From positions 2,415,501 to 2,479,500 of the forward strand of contig NZ_CP155559.1 of assembly GCF_022095615.2 (NCBI RefSeq): 64,000 nt of DNA, given 5' to 3'. The stretch is from Bacillus thuringiensis (GTDB taxonomy: Bacteria; Bacillota; Bacilli; Bacillales; Bacillaceae_G). A model generated the notes under the pieces. That model ran no database searches and was not told where the DNA came from. It saw only the letters and a list, made by a program, of their open reading frames with translations. Both the position numbers and the translations under genes were made by a program. Shown piece after piece: positions 34,290 to 44,803 of the stretch. Within the stretch, counting starts at the first letter, position 1. Every line of letters starts with the position of its first letter.

Positions 34290-34400
34290 CTCCAAAAAAA
34301 AATTCTTTTCCCACTCATAATAGATATTTTTACCGATAACTTAGCATATGTTAATAGCAAGCAGATTGCTTCAGGAATGTCATACACCATTCCAGTTTAA
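34290..34400 (+). pseudogene. C-terminal remnant of an unknown protein
   Basis: A frame ending SKQIASGMSYTIPV and stop at 34398-34400, open for about 35 codons upstream with no start. A good terminator follows directly, as for a real gene end. Identity unknown. Confidence 0.3.
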
Positions 34401-34433
34401 AGTAACTAAGAGTTTCTTAGTTACTTTTTTATT
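34401..34433 (+). terminator. Rho-independent terminator
   Basis: GTAACTAAGA pairs with TCTTAGTTAC and is followed by TTTTTTATTTT. Confidence 0.85.
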
Positions 34434-34477
34434 TTAAGGAGCCCTCGAGATACGTGTAAAAACGGGATATAAGCTAC

Positions 34478-34605
34478 AATCACATCTTATCTTGAGGTTA
34501 AACGGATTACATAAAGTTAAAAATATAGTGTTAAGCCTAAAGAAGCACCATAACAGTTAGTCATGGCGTTTTTCTATATTAAAAATTTATTGGTATTCAT
34601 AAATG
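34478..34605. repeat. Direct repeat R flanking the bclA-like gene
   Basis: Second copy of 32688-32815. Its left side (34441-34477) also looks like a decayed transposon end, and its right side abuts the Tn3 transposase remnant. Confidence 0.85.
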
Positions 34606-34606
34606 A

Positions 34607-34784
34607 ACATTTGCTAGAGATGCTGTACATGTTATTAATAGACGCCTTCACCATGAGACAGATTTAGCGATTGAAGAACATTATACAGATACAGCTAATT
34701 ATACTGATCAAGTTTTTGGTTAGCCCATTTACTCAGTTTTCGTTTTGCACCGCGTTTAAGAGATTTAGCTGACTCAAAGCTTTA
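34607..34784 (+). pseudogene. tnpA: Tn3-family transposase (TnpA) remnant
   Basis: The frame reads [20 protein letters not shown], then [18 protein letters not shown]. After a frameshift near 34722 it continues [21 protein letters not shown]. This is a conserved internal block of Tn3-family transposases (the HYTDT...D.VF signature). Only about 60 codons survive. It fits the Tn3-type ends nearby. Confidence 0.8.
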
Positions 34785-34791
34785 GACGATG

Positions 34792-34953
34792 GGAAAATTA
34801 GCTCAAAAGATGGCTTATAGTTTTGGATTAGATTGTTTGGAGAATGACATAATTCCATATTGGGATTGTATGGAATTGAACAAGCCTTCAGTTACAGAAA
34901 ATACAGGATTCACAAATGCATATAATTATGTTGGATATTATTTTCCTTCTTAA
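34792..34953 (+). pseudogene. GNAT acetyltransferase C-terminal remnant
   Basis: 53 codons reading GKLAQKMAYSFGLDCLENDI, then IPYWDCMELNKPSVTENTGF, to TAA. The WDC...N.PS...GF pattern is the last motif of GNAT enzymes. There is no N-terminal acetyl-CoA site and no start. Confidence 0.55.
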
Positions 34954-35042
34954 GTTTATGGGCATGTAAAGGTCAAACCATACATAAGTTTTTTCAATAC
35001 GTTAGGGTTTTATGTATAAACTTAAGTACTTTTACAGTGCTA

Positions 35043-35082
35043 CTTAAATACAATGGTATGAGTAGTTACCATTGTATTTAAG
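35043..35082. repeat. Perfect 16-bp inverted repeat upstream of sulfotransferase 2
   Basis: CTTAAATACAATGGTA, an 8-base loop, then its exact complement. No T-tract. It is 66 bases ahead of the gene, so it may be a transposon-end relic, an operator or an RNA stem. Confidence 0.6.
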
Positions 35083-35147
35083 ATTTCAATAAAACTTTGG
35101 TTTTATGCCAGTACGAAATATCATGAATAACGAAGGGACTCTTGCTG

Positions 35148-35936
35148 ATGGAAGACAATATTAAAGAATTGATTGAATATAGCGAACGTATTCCACATTT
35201 CCATAAGGATTTTCCTATAATTTTATTTTGGAGTCACCGAAGTGGCTGCACGTCCCTGGCGAATTGGTTTTTATTCCAAATTGGCTTATATGAGACAGCA
35301 ATGAGGTATAATCCATTTGTCCATTATTATGAATTTCAAATATATAAAAATACAACCAGTTATTATACAGAATTAGAAATGGAACTTTTAAGCTTAAAAA
35401 AAGAGACTATAAAGCTCGTGCGGAATCCCTATAAAAGGGCAGTCAGTTCATTTTTAGTACTTTATAACAATCCTTATGCCTTGAAACAGTGGAAAGATAT
35501 TAAATCGTATTTTTATAATGATGAGCATATTGAAAAAGGAATTTCATTTAAACAATTTTTATATTATGTAAAAGAAATAGGGGCTAAATCCAGTCAGTTA
35601 GATCAACATTTTTCACAACAATATATTGCAGGGGAAGAAAAGGTCATCAAACAAAATATAAAACTAGAGAATTTTAATAAAATAATTCCGAAGCTGGAGA
35701 AAGAATTTGGATTACTTTCTTCTGATATATCACTCCTTACAAATTCCTCTCATCACAGGTCACACCAAATGATTCATAAAGGAAACTATGCAGATAGTGA
35801 TATTACAAATCCACAATTTCCTTCATTACCCACCTATCAAAGTTTTTATGATGATGAATCTCTAAAACTTGTTTCAGAAATATATAATGATGATTTTGAA
35901 GTATATGGATATAAAAAAAATGAAATTAATTTTTAA
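35148..35936 (+). CDS. Sulfotransferase family protein (copy 2)
   Basis: 262 residues from ATG 35148 (GAAGGGA ahead; TTG 35142 is less likely). The PAPS 5' loop is FWSHRSGCTSLANW and the 3'-phosphate motif KLVRNPYKRAVSSF. It is the most divergent of the three paralogues, with extra differences in the substrate half. No signal peptide. It is followed by a TauE/SafE permease and then copy 3, all on the plus strand, so the three are probably a functional set. Confidence 0.8.
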   Translation: MEDNIKELIEYSERIPHFHKDFPIILFWSHRSGCTSLANWFLFQIGLYETAMRYNPFVHYYEFQIYKNTTSYYTELEMELLSLKKETIKLVRNPYKRAVSSFLVLYNNPYALKQWKDIKSYFYNDEHIEKGISFKQFLYYVKEIGAKSSQLDQHFSQQYIAGEEKVIKQNIKLENFNKIIPKLEKEFGLLSSDISLLTNSSHHRSHQMIHKGNYADSDITNPQFPSLPTYQSFYDDESLKLVSEIYNDDFEVYGYKKNEINF

Positions 35937-36024
35937 CTCCTATCCCTATAACTCCCACTATGTATAGAGTCTATTTAAAACGACCACAACTATTAAAAGT
36001 TAGTGGTATGGAAGGGGAACTATA

Positions 36025-36798
36025 ATGAGTATTTCTATTATAATGATAGGTTTCATCATAGGGGGATTGGTTGGAGTAACAGGGATAGGTGGAGCCGCAT
36101 TAGTGACTCCATTTCTTCTAACATTAGGTATAAGTCCTTCTGTAGCTGTTGGAACTGATCTATTATATAACTCTATTACTAAAATGTTTGGAATATCCCA
36201 ACATTGGAAACAGAAGACTATCAATTTTAGATTAGTAAAATATCTAGCTATAGGGAGTATACCTAGTGCTATTATCGCAGTAGTAACGATTCATTTCTTA
36301 CCGATTTTTCACTATAGTCGAGAGGGAATTATAAAGTATATATTAGGATATGTTTTAATCCTTGCAGCAATTTCTATTTTAATAAAGACATTCTTCTATA
36401 ATGAATCTAAACAAAATTATTTTCAAAAACAGACTATAGTGCAAAAAAAGAGCCTAACAATTTTTATTGGTGCAGTACTCGGTTTTATTGTGGGACTTAC
36501 TTCTGTTGGATCAGGCTCTTTATTCGCTATTGCAATGATCTATTTATATCAACTAAGACCAGCCGAATTAGTAGGCACAGATATTGCACATGCTTTTTTA
36601 TTAGTAACTGTTGCAAGCATACTAAATATGAATTTAGGAAACGTAAATTATCTTTTATTAATTCACTTACTTATTGGTTCTATCCCAGGTGTCATACTTG
36701 GTAGTAAATTCTCCACTAAGATTCCAGTTAAACCACTTCAAATATTTTTAGCTATCATTATTGGTATTAGTGGATTAAATTTAGTTATCACTTATTAA
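36025..36798 (+). CDS. TauE/SafE family sulfite/anion exporter
   Basis: 257 residues, about eight membrane helices in two halves. Each half carries the glycine-rich signature (IGGLVGVTGIGGAALVTPFLL; LGFIVGLTSVGSGSLFAIAMIY). The family exports sulfite, sulfonates or similar anions. GGAAGGGG precedes ATG. Lying between two sulfotransferases, it may clear sulfite or balance sulfur from PAPS metabolism; this is inference. Confidence 0.85.
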   Translation: MSISIIMIGFIIGGLVGVTGIGGAALVTPFLLTLGISPSVAVGTDLLYNSITKMFGISQHWKQKTINFRLVKYLAIGSIPSAIIAVVTIHFLPIFHYSREGIIKYILGYVLILAAISILIKTFFYNESKQNYFQKQTIVQKKSLTIFIGAVLGFIVGLTSVGSGSLFAIAMIYLYQLRPAELVGTDIAHAFLLVTVASILNMNLGNVNYLLLIHLLIGSIPGVILGSKFSTKIPVKPLQIFLAIIIGISGLNLVITY

Positions 36799-36839
36799 TA
36801 AAATTTTATGTTTTTACTGTATAAGAATGGAGGTTGAAA

Positions 36840-37631
36840 ATGAATCATACAGAACTATATAATTTTATATATAAGCAGGGCCGTGTCCCTCATTTCCATA
36901 AGGACTTTCCAATAATCTTATTTTGGAGCCAAAAAAGTGGATGCACCTCGCTAGCTCACTGGTTTTTCTATCAAATTAATTTATTTAAAGAAGCGATAAA
37001 ATATAAATCGTTCGTTCATTACTATGAGTTTGAAGTATATAAAAACTCTACACATTATGTAACACAATTAGCCAGTGAATTACAAGCTAAAGAGAAAAAT
37101 ACGTACAAATTAGTAAGAAATCCTTATAGAAGAGCAGTAAGTTCTTTTGTTGCTCTGATTCCGCCACCACATATCGAGAATCCCGCATGGAAGCCCATTC
37201 GAAAATTTTTGTACGGTGACGAAACCTGCAATAAACCCATTTCCTTTAAATTATTTTTGTATTATTTAAAAGCACACATGACCAAATTAGATCAAGTAGA
37301 CCCTCACTTTACACAACAATATATACAGGGAGAAGAAGAATTCGTTACAGACTATATTTATCTGGAAAATTTCAACACGGGCATTTCGAAACTAGAAGAA
37401 GAATATAAATTTAAAAAATCACCATTAGATCTATTATCTAAATCTTGGCATTATCAAGGAAGTAATATGATTTACAAAGGAGTTTGTGCAGACGCTGATA
37501 TTACAACTCCTCTTTTCCCACGACTACCTACTTATGATAGTTTTTATGACGCGGAAACGATTCAATTGGTTCAAGAGGTATTTGCAAAAGATTTTAATAT
37601 GTATCAGTATAATTTAAATTCTACTTCTTAA
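36840..37631 (+). CDS. Sulfotransferase family protein (copy 3)
   Basis: 263 residues from ATG 36840 with GGAGG ahead. Motifs FWSQKSGCTSLAHW and KLVRNPYRRAVSSF. Very similar to copy 1 in the prophage (same YIQGEEEFVT, SFKL, PTYDSFYD blocks), so these two are recent duplicates. Its stop lies a few bases before the broken replication-relaxation copy, so this gene's arrival probably removed that gene's 5' end. Confidence 0.8.
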   Translation: MNHTELYNFIYKQGRVPHFHKDFPIILFWSQKSGCTSLAHWFFYQINLFKEAIKYKSFVHYYEFEVYKNSTHYVTQLASELQAKEKNTYKLVRNPYRRAVSSFVALIPPPHIENPAWKPIRKFLYGDETCNKPISFKLFLYYLKAHMTKLDQVDPHFTQQYIQGEEEFVTDYIYLENFNTGISKLEEEYKFKKSPLDLLSKSWHYQGSNMIYKGVCADADITTPLFPRLPTYDSFYDAETIQLVQEVFAKDFNMYQYNLNSTS

Positions 37632-37633
37632 AA

Positions 37634-38224
37634 AAACAGATAATTCTTACCTTTGTTGGAGAGCTTCAGTTTGCTACAAGAAGACATTTGATGAGTGTGC
37701 ATGATATGGGCGGTATACGTAATGCAAACCGTATTATGGGAGATTTAAAACCATACGTGAGTAAAACCATGCAAGGGAAAGAATACGTGTATTACCTCAA
37801 TAAAGAAGGGCATGCCATGTTTGGTGATGATGGAAAGGTTGTATCGAGAGGGAAACTAGCTCATGCATTATTATGGAATGAAGCATGGCTGCACTTATTT
37901 TGTCCAGACGATTGGCAGATTGAAACGGATATACGTTATATAAAGAATAAGGAGAAAAAGAAGATAGTTCCTGATGTAAAGTTTCGGGATGAAGAAAGTA
38001 TACTCCATGCGGTCGAAGTAGATCGCTCACAGAAAATGAAAGTGAATGAAGAAAAGATAAAAAAATATGAAGAGCTTACACAAATTTATAAACAGAAGCA
38101 TAACGGGAAAGTACCAGTTATTCATTTCTTTACGGTAACAAATTATAGAGAAAAAAAGCTTGAGCAGCTTGCCGTAAAATATGACGTATATGTAAAGGTT
38201 TATGTGGTTCTAGGTACTTCATGA
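37634..38224 (+). pseudogene. 5'-truncated second copy of the replication-relaxation gene
   Basis: From KQIILTFVGELQFATRRH onward the translation is nearly identical to the intact gene at 30342, up to the last few residues. The first about 17 residues and the start are missing; homology begins three bases after the sulfotransferase stop. An internal ATG (37688) could still give a 178-residue protein lacking part of the winged helix. Confidence 0.75.
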
Positions 38225-38370
38225 TTCAAAAGGGGACTGCAAAAGAAGTAGCGGATATACTTTTTTGGTACTCTAAGTTTGATAGTATATATGGATGTGA
38301 TACGTCTTTAATAATTAAGCTTTTAATTGAAAAGAGGAACAAAGTAATAACTAACATTTTTCTGGCATAA
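38221..38370 (+). CDS. Small ORF coupled to the replication-relaxation copy
   Basis: 49 residues, ATGA overlap with the preceding stop. Begins MIQKGTAKEVADILFWYSKF. No such gene follows the intact copy at 30962, so the two cassettes differ at this end. Unknown function. Confidence 0.45.
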   Translation: MIQKGTAKEVADILFWYSKFDSIYGCDTSLIIKLLIEKRNKVITNIFLA

Positions 38371-38505
38371 AAATTACAATTACAAATCTTAAAATGTCTA
38401 CCTTTTCTATAATCGTTTTTTAGGCACTTTGAATAAATTAATAAAGAGAAGCATTATTCAGTATGAGATTCAAATCAAAAGACAGTATAAATGGGGTAGA
38501 AACAG

Positions 38506-39627
38506 ATGAGATTTACTAAAACTGATCGGTTAGCATTGAAGTTTATAGGAAATAAATTCAGTAATGCATGCGAATTTTCATTACAGCCAACTAGCTATAC
38601 TCTCCATGCAGAATTAATAGTAGTGACTGACTCACCTTTACGTACGAATATAGAAATAAAGGTATACGGTCAGACACATATCATACCACCTACAGACGAA
38701 CAGTACCGTAAACATGGTTCAAGTTATGTGCGCACTATAAATGTTACCTCCTTTGTCCCGTATAGTGGTGCCACTAACTTCGTTGTAGATTTTTCTGACC
38801 ATAGTGATGAATATACAGCAAAGCGAGACCCGATTTGGGGCTTAATGGTCATATACGGGGACCCTAATTTTCCTGTCCGCCATGTTAGCCTTTTTATTAA
38901 TGAACAATTATATCCATGTATCTTCTCTCATCTATTAACACCATCACTAGGTCCAACTCAGGGAACCCTCTATTTATTTGGAGAAATACAGCAGATATTA
39001 TCTTCTACTCCACGCATATCTTTTGGATCGTCTATAAAACAAGCAATATCCACTTATCCTCTAAATAGTATAATGAATCAGATAAACAACCAATCTCAGT
39101 CAATACTAAACGAAGAGATTGATATTTCTTCAACATTGCTATCAGAACAAACATCGGTGATACTCCATCTGCCATTTGAACAGGTGAATTCAATCAATTT
39201 TCTTGCAGTTGGATTACAAGTTAATGCGTCCGAACCAAAGATGACTATTGTTCATTCAGCGGATAAAGAACATGTTTCCGTTGGTGATGTTGTTACTTAT
39301 ACAACGACCATCATAAATAATGGCACGACAACTGCAGAATGCGTTCAATTTCGAACAGGCTTTCCAGACGGAACGATGTTTATCTCGGATAGTGTAACAG
39401 TTAATGCCGTACGTGTTGCTGTAAATCCAAGCGAAAGACTACTTCTAGGAAATTTGCCTATAAGTGATACAATAACGATTGCTTATAAAGTAAAAATCAC
39501 ACACAAACCTTCTCGAAGTTTTATCCTTCATCAACCTGTGCTGGATTATAATTTCACTCCTATAGAAAATACGATATCAGTTGGTAACCAACCTAGTAAT
39601 ATTAGTACCGTGAATATATTTTCATAA
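38506..39627 (+). CDS. DUF11 domain surface protein
   Basis: 373 residues. The C-terminal third is a DUF11 conserved repeat (SVGDVVTYTTTIINNGTTTAECVQF, then LGNLPISDTITIAYKVKI). The N-terminal part is a beta-rich domain found in B. cereus group proteins of this type. No Sec signal, as also seen for many exosporium proteins, which are made inside the mother cell. GGGG precedes ATG. Its neighbours suggest a spore-surface role; this is inference. Confidence 0.75.
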   Translation: MRFTKTDRLALKFIGNKFSNACEFSLQPTSYTLHAELIVVTDSPLRTNIEIKVYGQTHIIPPTDEQYRKHGSSYVRTINVTSFVPYSGATNFVVDFSDHSDEYTAKRDPIWGLMVIYGDPNFPVRHVSLFINEQLYPCIFSHLLTPSLGPTQGTLYLFGEIQQILSSTPRISFGSSIKQAISTYPLNSIMNQINNQSQSILNEEIDISSTLLSEQTSVILHLPFEQVNSINFLAVGLQVNASEPKMTIVHSADKEHVSVGDVVTYTTTIINNGTTTAECVQFRTGFPDGTMFISDSVTVNAVRVAVNPSERLLLGNLPISDTITIAYKVKITHKPSRSFILHQPVLDYNFTPIENTISVGNQPSNISTVNIFS

Positions 39628-39639
39628 AATATTTATTTG

Positions 39640-39915
39640 AGTCAGCAAATAAATATCAAATTCTCGCCCTACATACAAGTAATTTTAAGTTCATTATAAT
39701 TTCACCTATTTTGCCATTTCGGTGCTCATATTCAGTAGGTTAGTACTTTTGTGCTTCATAATTTTATGTTCTCGGACAAAATCAAACTTATCTTTGATTT
39801 CGTATTATATAAAGCACTGGCCAAAAGGTCATGTAGTTTGCACACACTCATAGCTCTCATTTCGTTTTCAAAAGAGTGAATCAGGAGTAATACTTTATGT
39901 TACGCCTATTAATAA
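39640..39915. other. Intergenic stretch between convergent genes
   Basis: About 275 bases with no reading frame I can support, between the DUF11 gene and the terminator of the collagen-like gene. AT-rich. Confidence 0.3.
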
Positions 39916-39950
39916 AACCAGCCCCGAATACTATTTCGGGGCTGGTTTTT
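39916..39950 (-). terminator. Bidirectional terminator at the end of the collagen-like gene
   Basis: AACCAGCCCCGAA pairs with TTCGGGGCTGGTT and has T- or A-runs on both sides. It serves the minus-strand collagen gene 18 bases away. Confidence 0.9.
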
Positions 39951-39967
39951 ATTTACTGACAGTGAAA

Positions 39968-41209
<1,242 letters not shown>

Positions 41210-41600
41210 TTGTTTCCTCCTTTGGTATCTGAATTTTGAGTATTTTTATATTCTAAGAATCCTCAAAAACATAATTGTATAAAGTTTTTGTAAAACAATA
41301 TGATCCTGAGAATAGAAAAACCTGACTAATAAAATAATTTTATTTTTGTTCAACTTCTATGTTAATTATATGCTTGTATTAATTTAATGCTTAAATAAAA
41401 TACCTATAAAAAGGAATCTATTTTAACTTCTTTCATATATTTCAAAGTTATTAGTATAGGTGCAAAGTACTTAATTTAATAGTAAGGTTTACATAAAAGT
41501 AATGTCTATGATAAAGGTACAAAGCAGGTTATATTCTTGAAAAGAACAAATTGTATGTTGCTACATATATATAAAGAGAGAAAATTTAATGGATATAAAT
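41210..41600. other. AT-rich upstream region of the collagen-like gene
   Basis: About 390 bases with no credible coding frame. It should contain the (probably sporulation-specific) promoter for the minus-strand collagen gene, but I could not define it by eye. Confidence 0.3.
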
Positions 41601-41628
41601 TGCTCCTGTTGCTCCTGTTGCTCCTGTT
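41601..41628 (-). pseudogene. Remnant of a third collagen-like gene
   Basis: Three tandem copies of the 9-mer that reads Thr-Gly-Ala on the minus strand (ACAGGAGCA), without a surrounding frame. This codon pattern is that of the nearby collagen region, so it looks like debris of a deleted collagen gene. Confidence 0.45.
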
Positions 41629-41659
41629 TAAATATTAGGAGGGTCATATAAATATAAAC

Positions 41660-41697
41660 AAAATGTATCTCCTATTTAGGAGGTGCATTTTGTTTTT
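41660..41697 (+). terminator. Rho-independent terminator
   Basis: AAAATGTATCTCCT pairs with AGGAGGTGCATTTT and is followed by GTTTTTG. No intact plus-strand gene precedes it. A further imperfect repeat (GTGCTAAC ... GCTAACAC) lies at 41812-41849. Confidence 0.65.
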
Positions 41698-42002
41698 GAA
41701 ATGTAGGTGTCTATACTTTGAAATTTTTGTCCATCATCTTAAAAAGAACTGATTAAGAGAAACAGGAATACAGTATAGAGATAAATTATTTTATTAGAAG
41801 AAATATAAAAAAGTGCTAACAAGTTTGCAAACGAACTTGCTAACACCTATACGGAATAGACATAAAACATCGCTGATATGTCGTCTTTGAAACTAGTTTT
41901 AATCAGTTAAATCACACTTATACGAAATGCTCATAAAAACAGTCTTAATATCAAGAATATAATCATCCAGATATTCCTTTGCTATTAAGACGAAAACGGG
42001 GC

Positions 42003-43691
42003 ATGATATTGGTTTCTACTCCTGAGTTTGCATCAAATAATAAGAAATTACGGTTTGTAAAACTAAAAGTTCAACAGGCTACAAACGGCATAAAATGGAT
42101 TAAGATATTTAGAGATTTAAAAGATGATTTTCGTATAGGTGGAGAAGTTGAATTAGGGCATATTCTTCAATATCCGAAAGATTATATGCTAGGAACAAAT
42201 ATTAGGGTGTTGCTTCCATACAATGAGAGAATATATAAAGTTCAAGGTACTAAAATAAAACCTGGTATAAAAGTAAAAGAAAGAGAGTATCTATTTAAAG
42301 GGTTTCAACAAAAATTCTCTTATTTCACATTACTACCAGAATGTAAAAAGATAGCAACAAATAATGAAAATGAATTATTCCCTTTCATTGCACCAAAAGG
42401 ATTAGAGGCTATAACGTTAGAAATATGGTCTGAAAAAATATCGTTGGAAGTTGAACAAGCGTTATTTGAAAGTGAAATTGTGTTAGCTCAAATCGGTGAG
42501 TCGTTATATGTATTAAATGCAGATTCTCCAGTATTGTTAAAAATAGTAAGATATAATATTGAAAAAGTATTGCAAAATCCATATAAAATGCAATATTGCC
42601 AGAAATACAAAACAAATTTAGTAGAGGATGTTATGAAAGCGGTTTATGCTACTGCAGGTGAGCGCAATGATGCGACATTGGCGTTAATCGCAGTGAAAAA
42701 TTGTGATGGGCGTGAAAAAATTGATCCAAAGCAAATCGTTAGAGAAGGGTTTGCACGAACAAACCGTATTTCAGCATTTATTAATTTATTTATAGGCCAA
42801 AGTGTAACCCGTAAAACAATAATAAATTGTATTCTTAGTTTATTAGAACAAAAAGGATTTTTGAAACGTAGTTGGAATAAAATAAATTTACCTTGTACAT
42901 ATGTTAATTTATCAATTGAACGAATTTCGAAATTTGATTTCTTACCTATTGTTTCACAAATAAAAGGAAAAGAAATTTCATATAAATTATATGGGAGTAC
43001 AGAGTGGCAAACGCTAGATCGCTTATTATTAAATATAAATAAACATAATACCTTTTTACCGCAGCCTTCAAAAAGAAATGATATGGGAATTCAATTTAAA
43101 CAATTTGTTTTTGAAACATTAAAGGGAATTTTACAACGTGCAAAAGAGAAAAATGAGCAAGTGTATTTCATTGTAGATGCAAATTTAAGAAAATATTGGA
43201 TAAAAGAGTTGCAAAATAAACAAATTGATGTAGATATTTTGCCGGAGATTGTTCCTGATGTGCTAAAGGTTCCTAATCTAAACGTTATAAGAATAAATAC
43301 AGCTTTTGATACACCAAAATACGGTGTGATAGAACATGAGGATGTTCCTGAGGGCACAAGTTTATATGTAGATCAAAAAGGGATGTATTATAGCACTGGC
43401 GAATATTCGCTAAATGGTAGTGAAACATTGCAGCGATACATACTTGAAATATTAACGCTAGGTGTAAAACCTGTAGAAAGGAATTACATCGCTAAAATGA
43501 TACACTATATGTGCTGTAATTCAAGTATGCTTTTGGAAAAGAATATACATATGCCGTATTCTATGCATATGGCGAAAGTAATAAAGAGCTATATGACTGA
43601 TATAGATGCAAGAGAGTTTAAAGAGTTTGATGATGAATTGGATGTAGATACAATGAAAATAGAAAAGAAAGATTCAATTATTCTGCTTTAA
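42003..43691 (+). CDS. pPIWI_RE-like (Argonaute-related) protein, stand-alone
   Basis: 562 residues from ATG 42003. The middle shows the pPIWI_RE pattern DPKQIVREGFARTNRISAF, then TIINCILSLLEQKGFL. The C-terminal half matches its RNase H domain: strand VYFIVDANLRKYWI with an Asp, NLNVIRINTAFDTPKYGV, and the closing MPYSMHMAKVIKSYM. Known pPIWI_RE proteins act in a three-gene island with a DinG-type helicase and a nuclease, proposed to target R-loops or invading DNA. Neither partner is nearby, and the protein is shorter than the usual 900 or more residues. Whether the catalytic acids are complete cannot be judged here. Confidence 0.68.
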   Translation: MILVSTPEFASNNKKLRFVKLKVQQATNGIKWIKIFRDLKDDFRIGGEVELGHILQYPKDYMLGTNIRVLLPYNERIYKVQGTKIKPGIKVKEREYLFKGFQQKFSYFTLLPECKKIATNNENELFPFIAPKGLEAITLEIWSEKISLEVEQALFESEIVLAQIGESLYVLNADSPVLLKIVRYNIEKVLQNPYKMQYCQKYKTNLVEDVMKAVYATAGERNDATLALIAVKNCDGREKIDPKQIVREGFARTNRISAFINLFIGQSVTRKTIINCILSLLEQKGFLKRSWNKINLPCTYVNLSIERISKFDFLPIVSQIKGKEISYKLYGSTEWQTLDRLLLNINKHNTFLPQPSKRNDMGIQFKQFVFETLKGILQRAKEKNEQVYFIVDANLRKYWIKELQNKQIDVDILPEIVPDVLKVPNLNVIRINTAFDTPKYGVIEHEDVPEGTSLYVDQKGMYYSTGEYSLNGSETLQRYILEILTLGVKPVERNYIAKMIHYMCCNSSMLLEKNIHMPYSMHMAKVIKSYMTDIDAREFKEFDDELDVDTMKIEKKDSIILL

Positions 43692-43701
43692 ATAATTGTA
43701 G

Positions 43702-43745
43702 ACAAATCTTGCTCGTAATATCGATCAGGATTTGTCATTTTTTCA
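43702..43745 (+). terminator. Terminator after the pPIWI_RE-like gene
   Basis: GACAAATC and GATTTGTC form the stem of a large hairpin followed by ATTTTTTC, 11 bases past the stop. Confidence 0.75.
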
Positions 43746-43900
43746 TGTAAATAAGGATATCCTTTGTCATGTATCTTGTCTTTTATGTATTTACTTTATT
43801 TACATACAGGATTAAGATATTTTTTAGAAATACAAAATCTACATCATATGGAAAAGCAATATGAATTGATTCAAAAGAAATTTGAAAGGAATGAGGAATT

Positions 43901-44674
43901 GTGAAGAAATTAGATGTGCTATTAATGCTATTAAGCGGCCTCTTTCCAGTTGCAGGAATTATGAAGCAAATCCCACTTGAACAATCTTTATATATTGGAG
44001 GCCTATTATTTTTTACTAGTTTCGGTAGTTATTTTGCGAAAAAAATATATTCACGCATATGTAGCTGGATAGCGTATGCTCCATTTATAACACTACTGTT
44101 AGTCATTTGGCATCAAGATATTTCGACAAGTTCAATCATAGCGAATGCAAAAATTGCCGCTTGTATCGCTTTAATTCCATGTTTATTCCGTTTTCGTACA
44201 TATGGACTTACTTTCGGTTTATTGTCATTATGGGCCGCTTTACTTTGGGATATTAAAGAAGTACAGTCGTTAGTCATACTTGAACGTATGTCGAGTTTAA
44301 TGACAAGCAATTTCAAATACCTCATGCTTTTAGTTGGCGGACTTATATTAGGTGGATTACTTGCGATGTTATTACATCGTAAAGAGCAGGATGATAATAA
44401 AGAAAATATAAATCTATTTCAACAAAAAAAGAAACGTAAAAAATTATCATTTAAGATTCCGCTTCCAAGATTACCGAAATTTAAGATAAAATTATTTAAG
44501 TTTGGTGGAAAAGCATCAAAACGAAAAACGCCAGAAAAAATACGTGAGCATAATTACGAAGAACCAGCTTCAGCTGCAACATATGAAATGATAGAGCAAA
44601 TACAACAATATAAAGAAGGTACAGCTCAAGGGCAAACAAGGATGGAACGTCGTAGAAATAGGTACAATATATAA
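43901..44674 (+). CDS. Membrane protein with basic cytoplasmic tail
   Basis: 257 residues from GTG 43901 (GGAATGAGG ahead). Five or so membrane helices in the first 165 residues, then a highly basic tail (KKRKKLSFKIPLPRLPKFKIK) ending in Glu/Gln-rich helix. The tail may bind nucleic acid or lipid. Not recognised as a known family. Confidence 0.65.
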   Translation: MKKLDVLLMLLSGLFPVAGIMKQIPLEQSLYIGGLLFFTSFGSYFAKKIYSRICSWIAYAPFITLLLVIWHQDISTSSIIANAKIAACIALIPCLFRFRTYGLTFGLLSLWAALLWDIKEVQSLVILERMSSLMTSNFKYLMLLVGGLILGGLLAMLLHRKEQDDNKENINLFQQKKKRKKLSFKIPLPRLPKFKIKLFKFGGKASKRKTPEKIREHNYEEPASAATYEMIEQIQQYKEGTAQGQTRMERRRNRYNI

Positions 44675-44685
44675 GAAATTTCAGT

Positions 44686-44721
44686 AAACCCTTTAATGAT
44701 TTATCATTAAAGGGTTTTTTA
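44686..44721 (+). terminator. Rho-independent terminator
   Basis: AACCCTTTAATGA pairs with TCATTAAAGGGTT and is followed by TTTTTATG. Confidence 0.88.
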
Positions 44722-44803
44722 TGTAATTAAATATATATTGCTAATGCGGAATTCATAGCATACTCTAAAGTTGAGGACTTAAATAAAATAATGGGAGGAC
44801 AAA

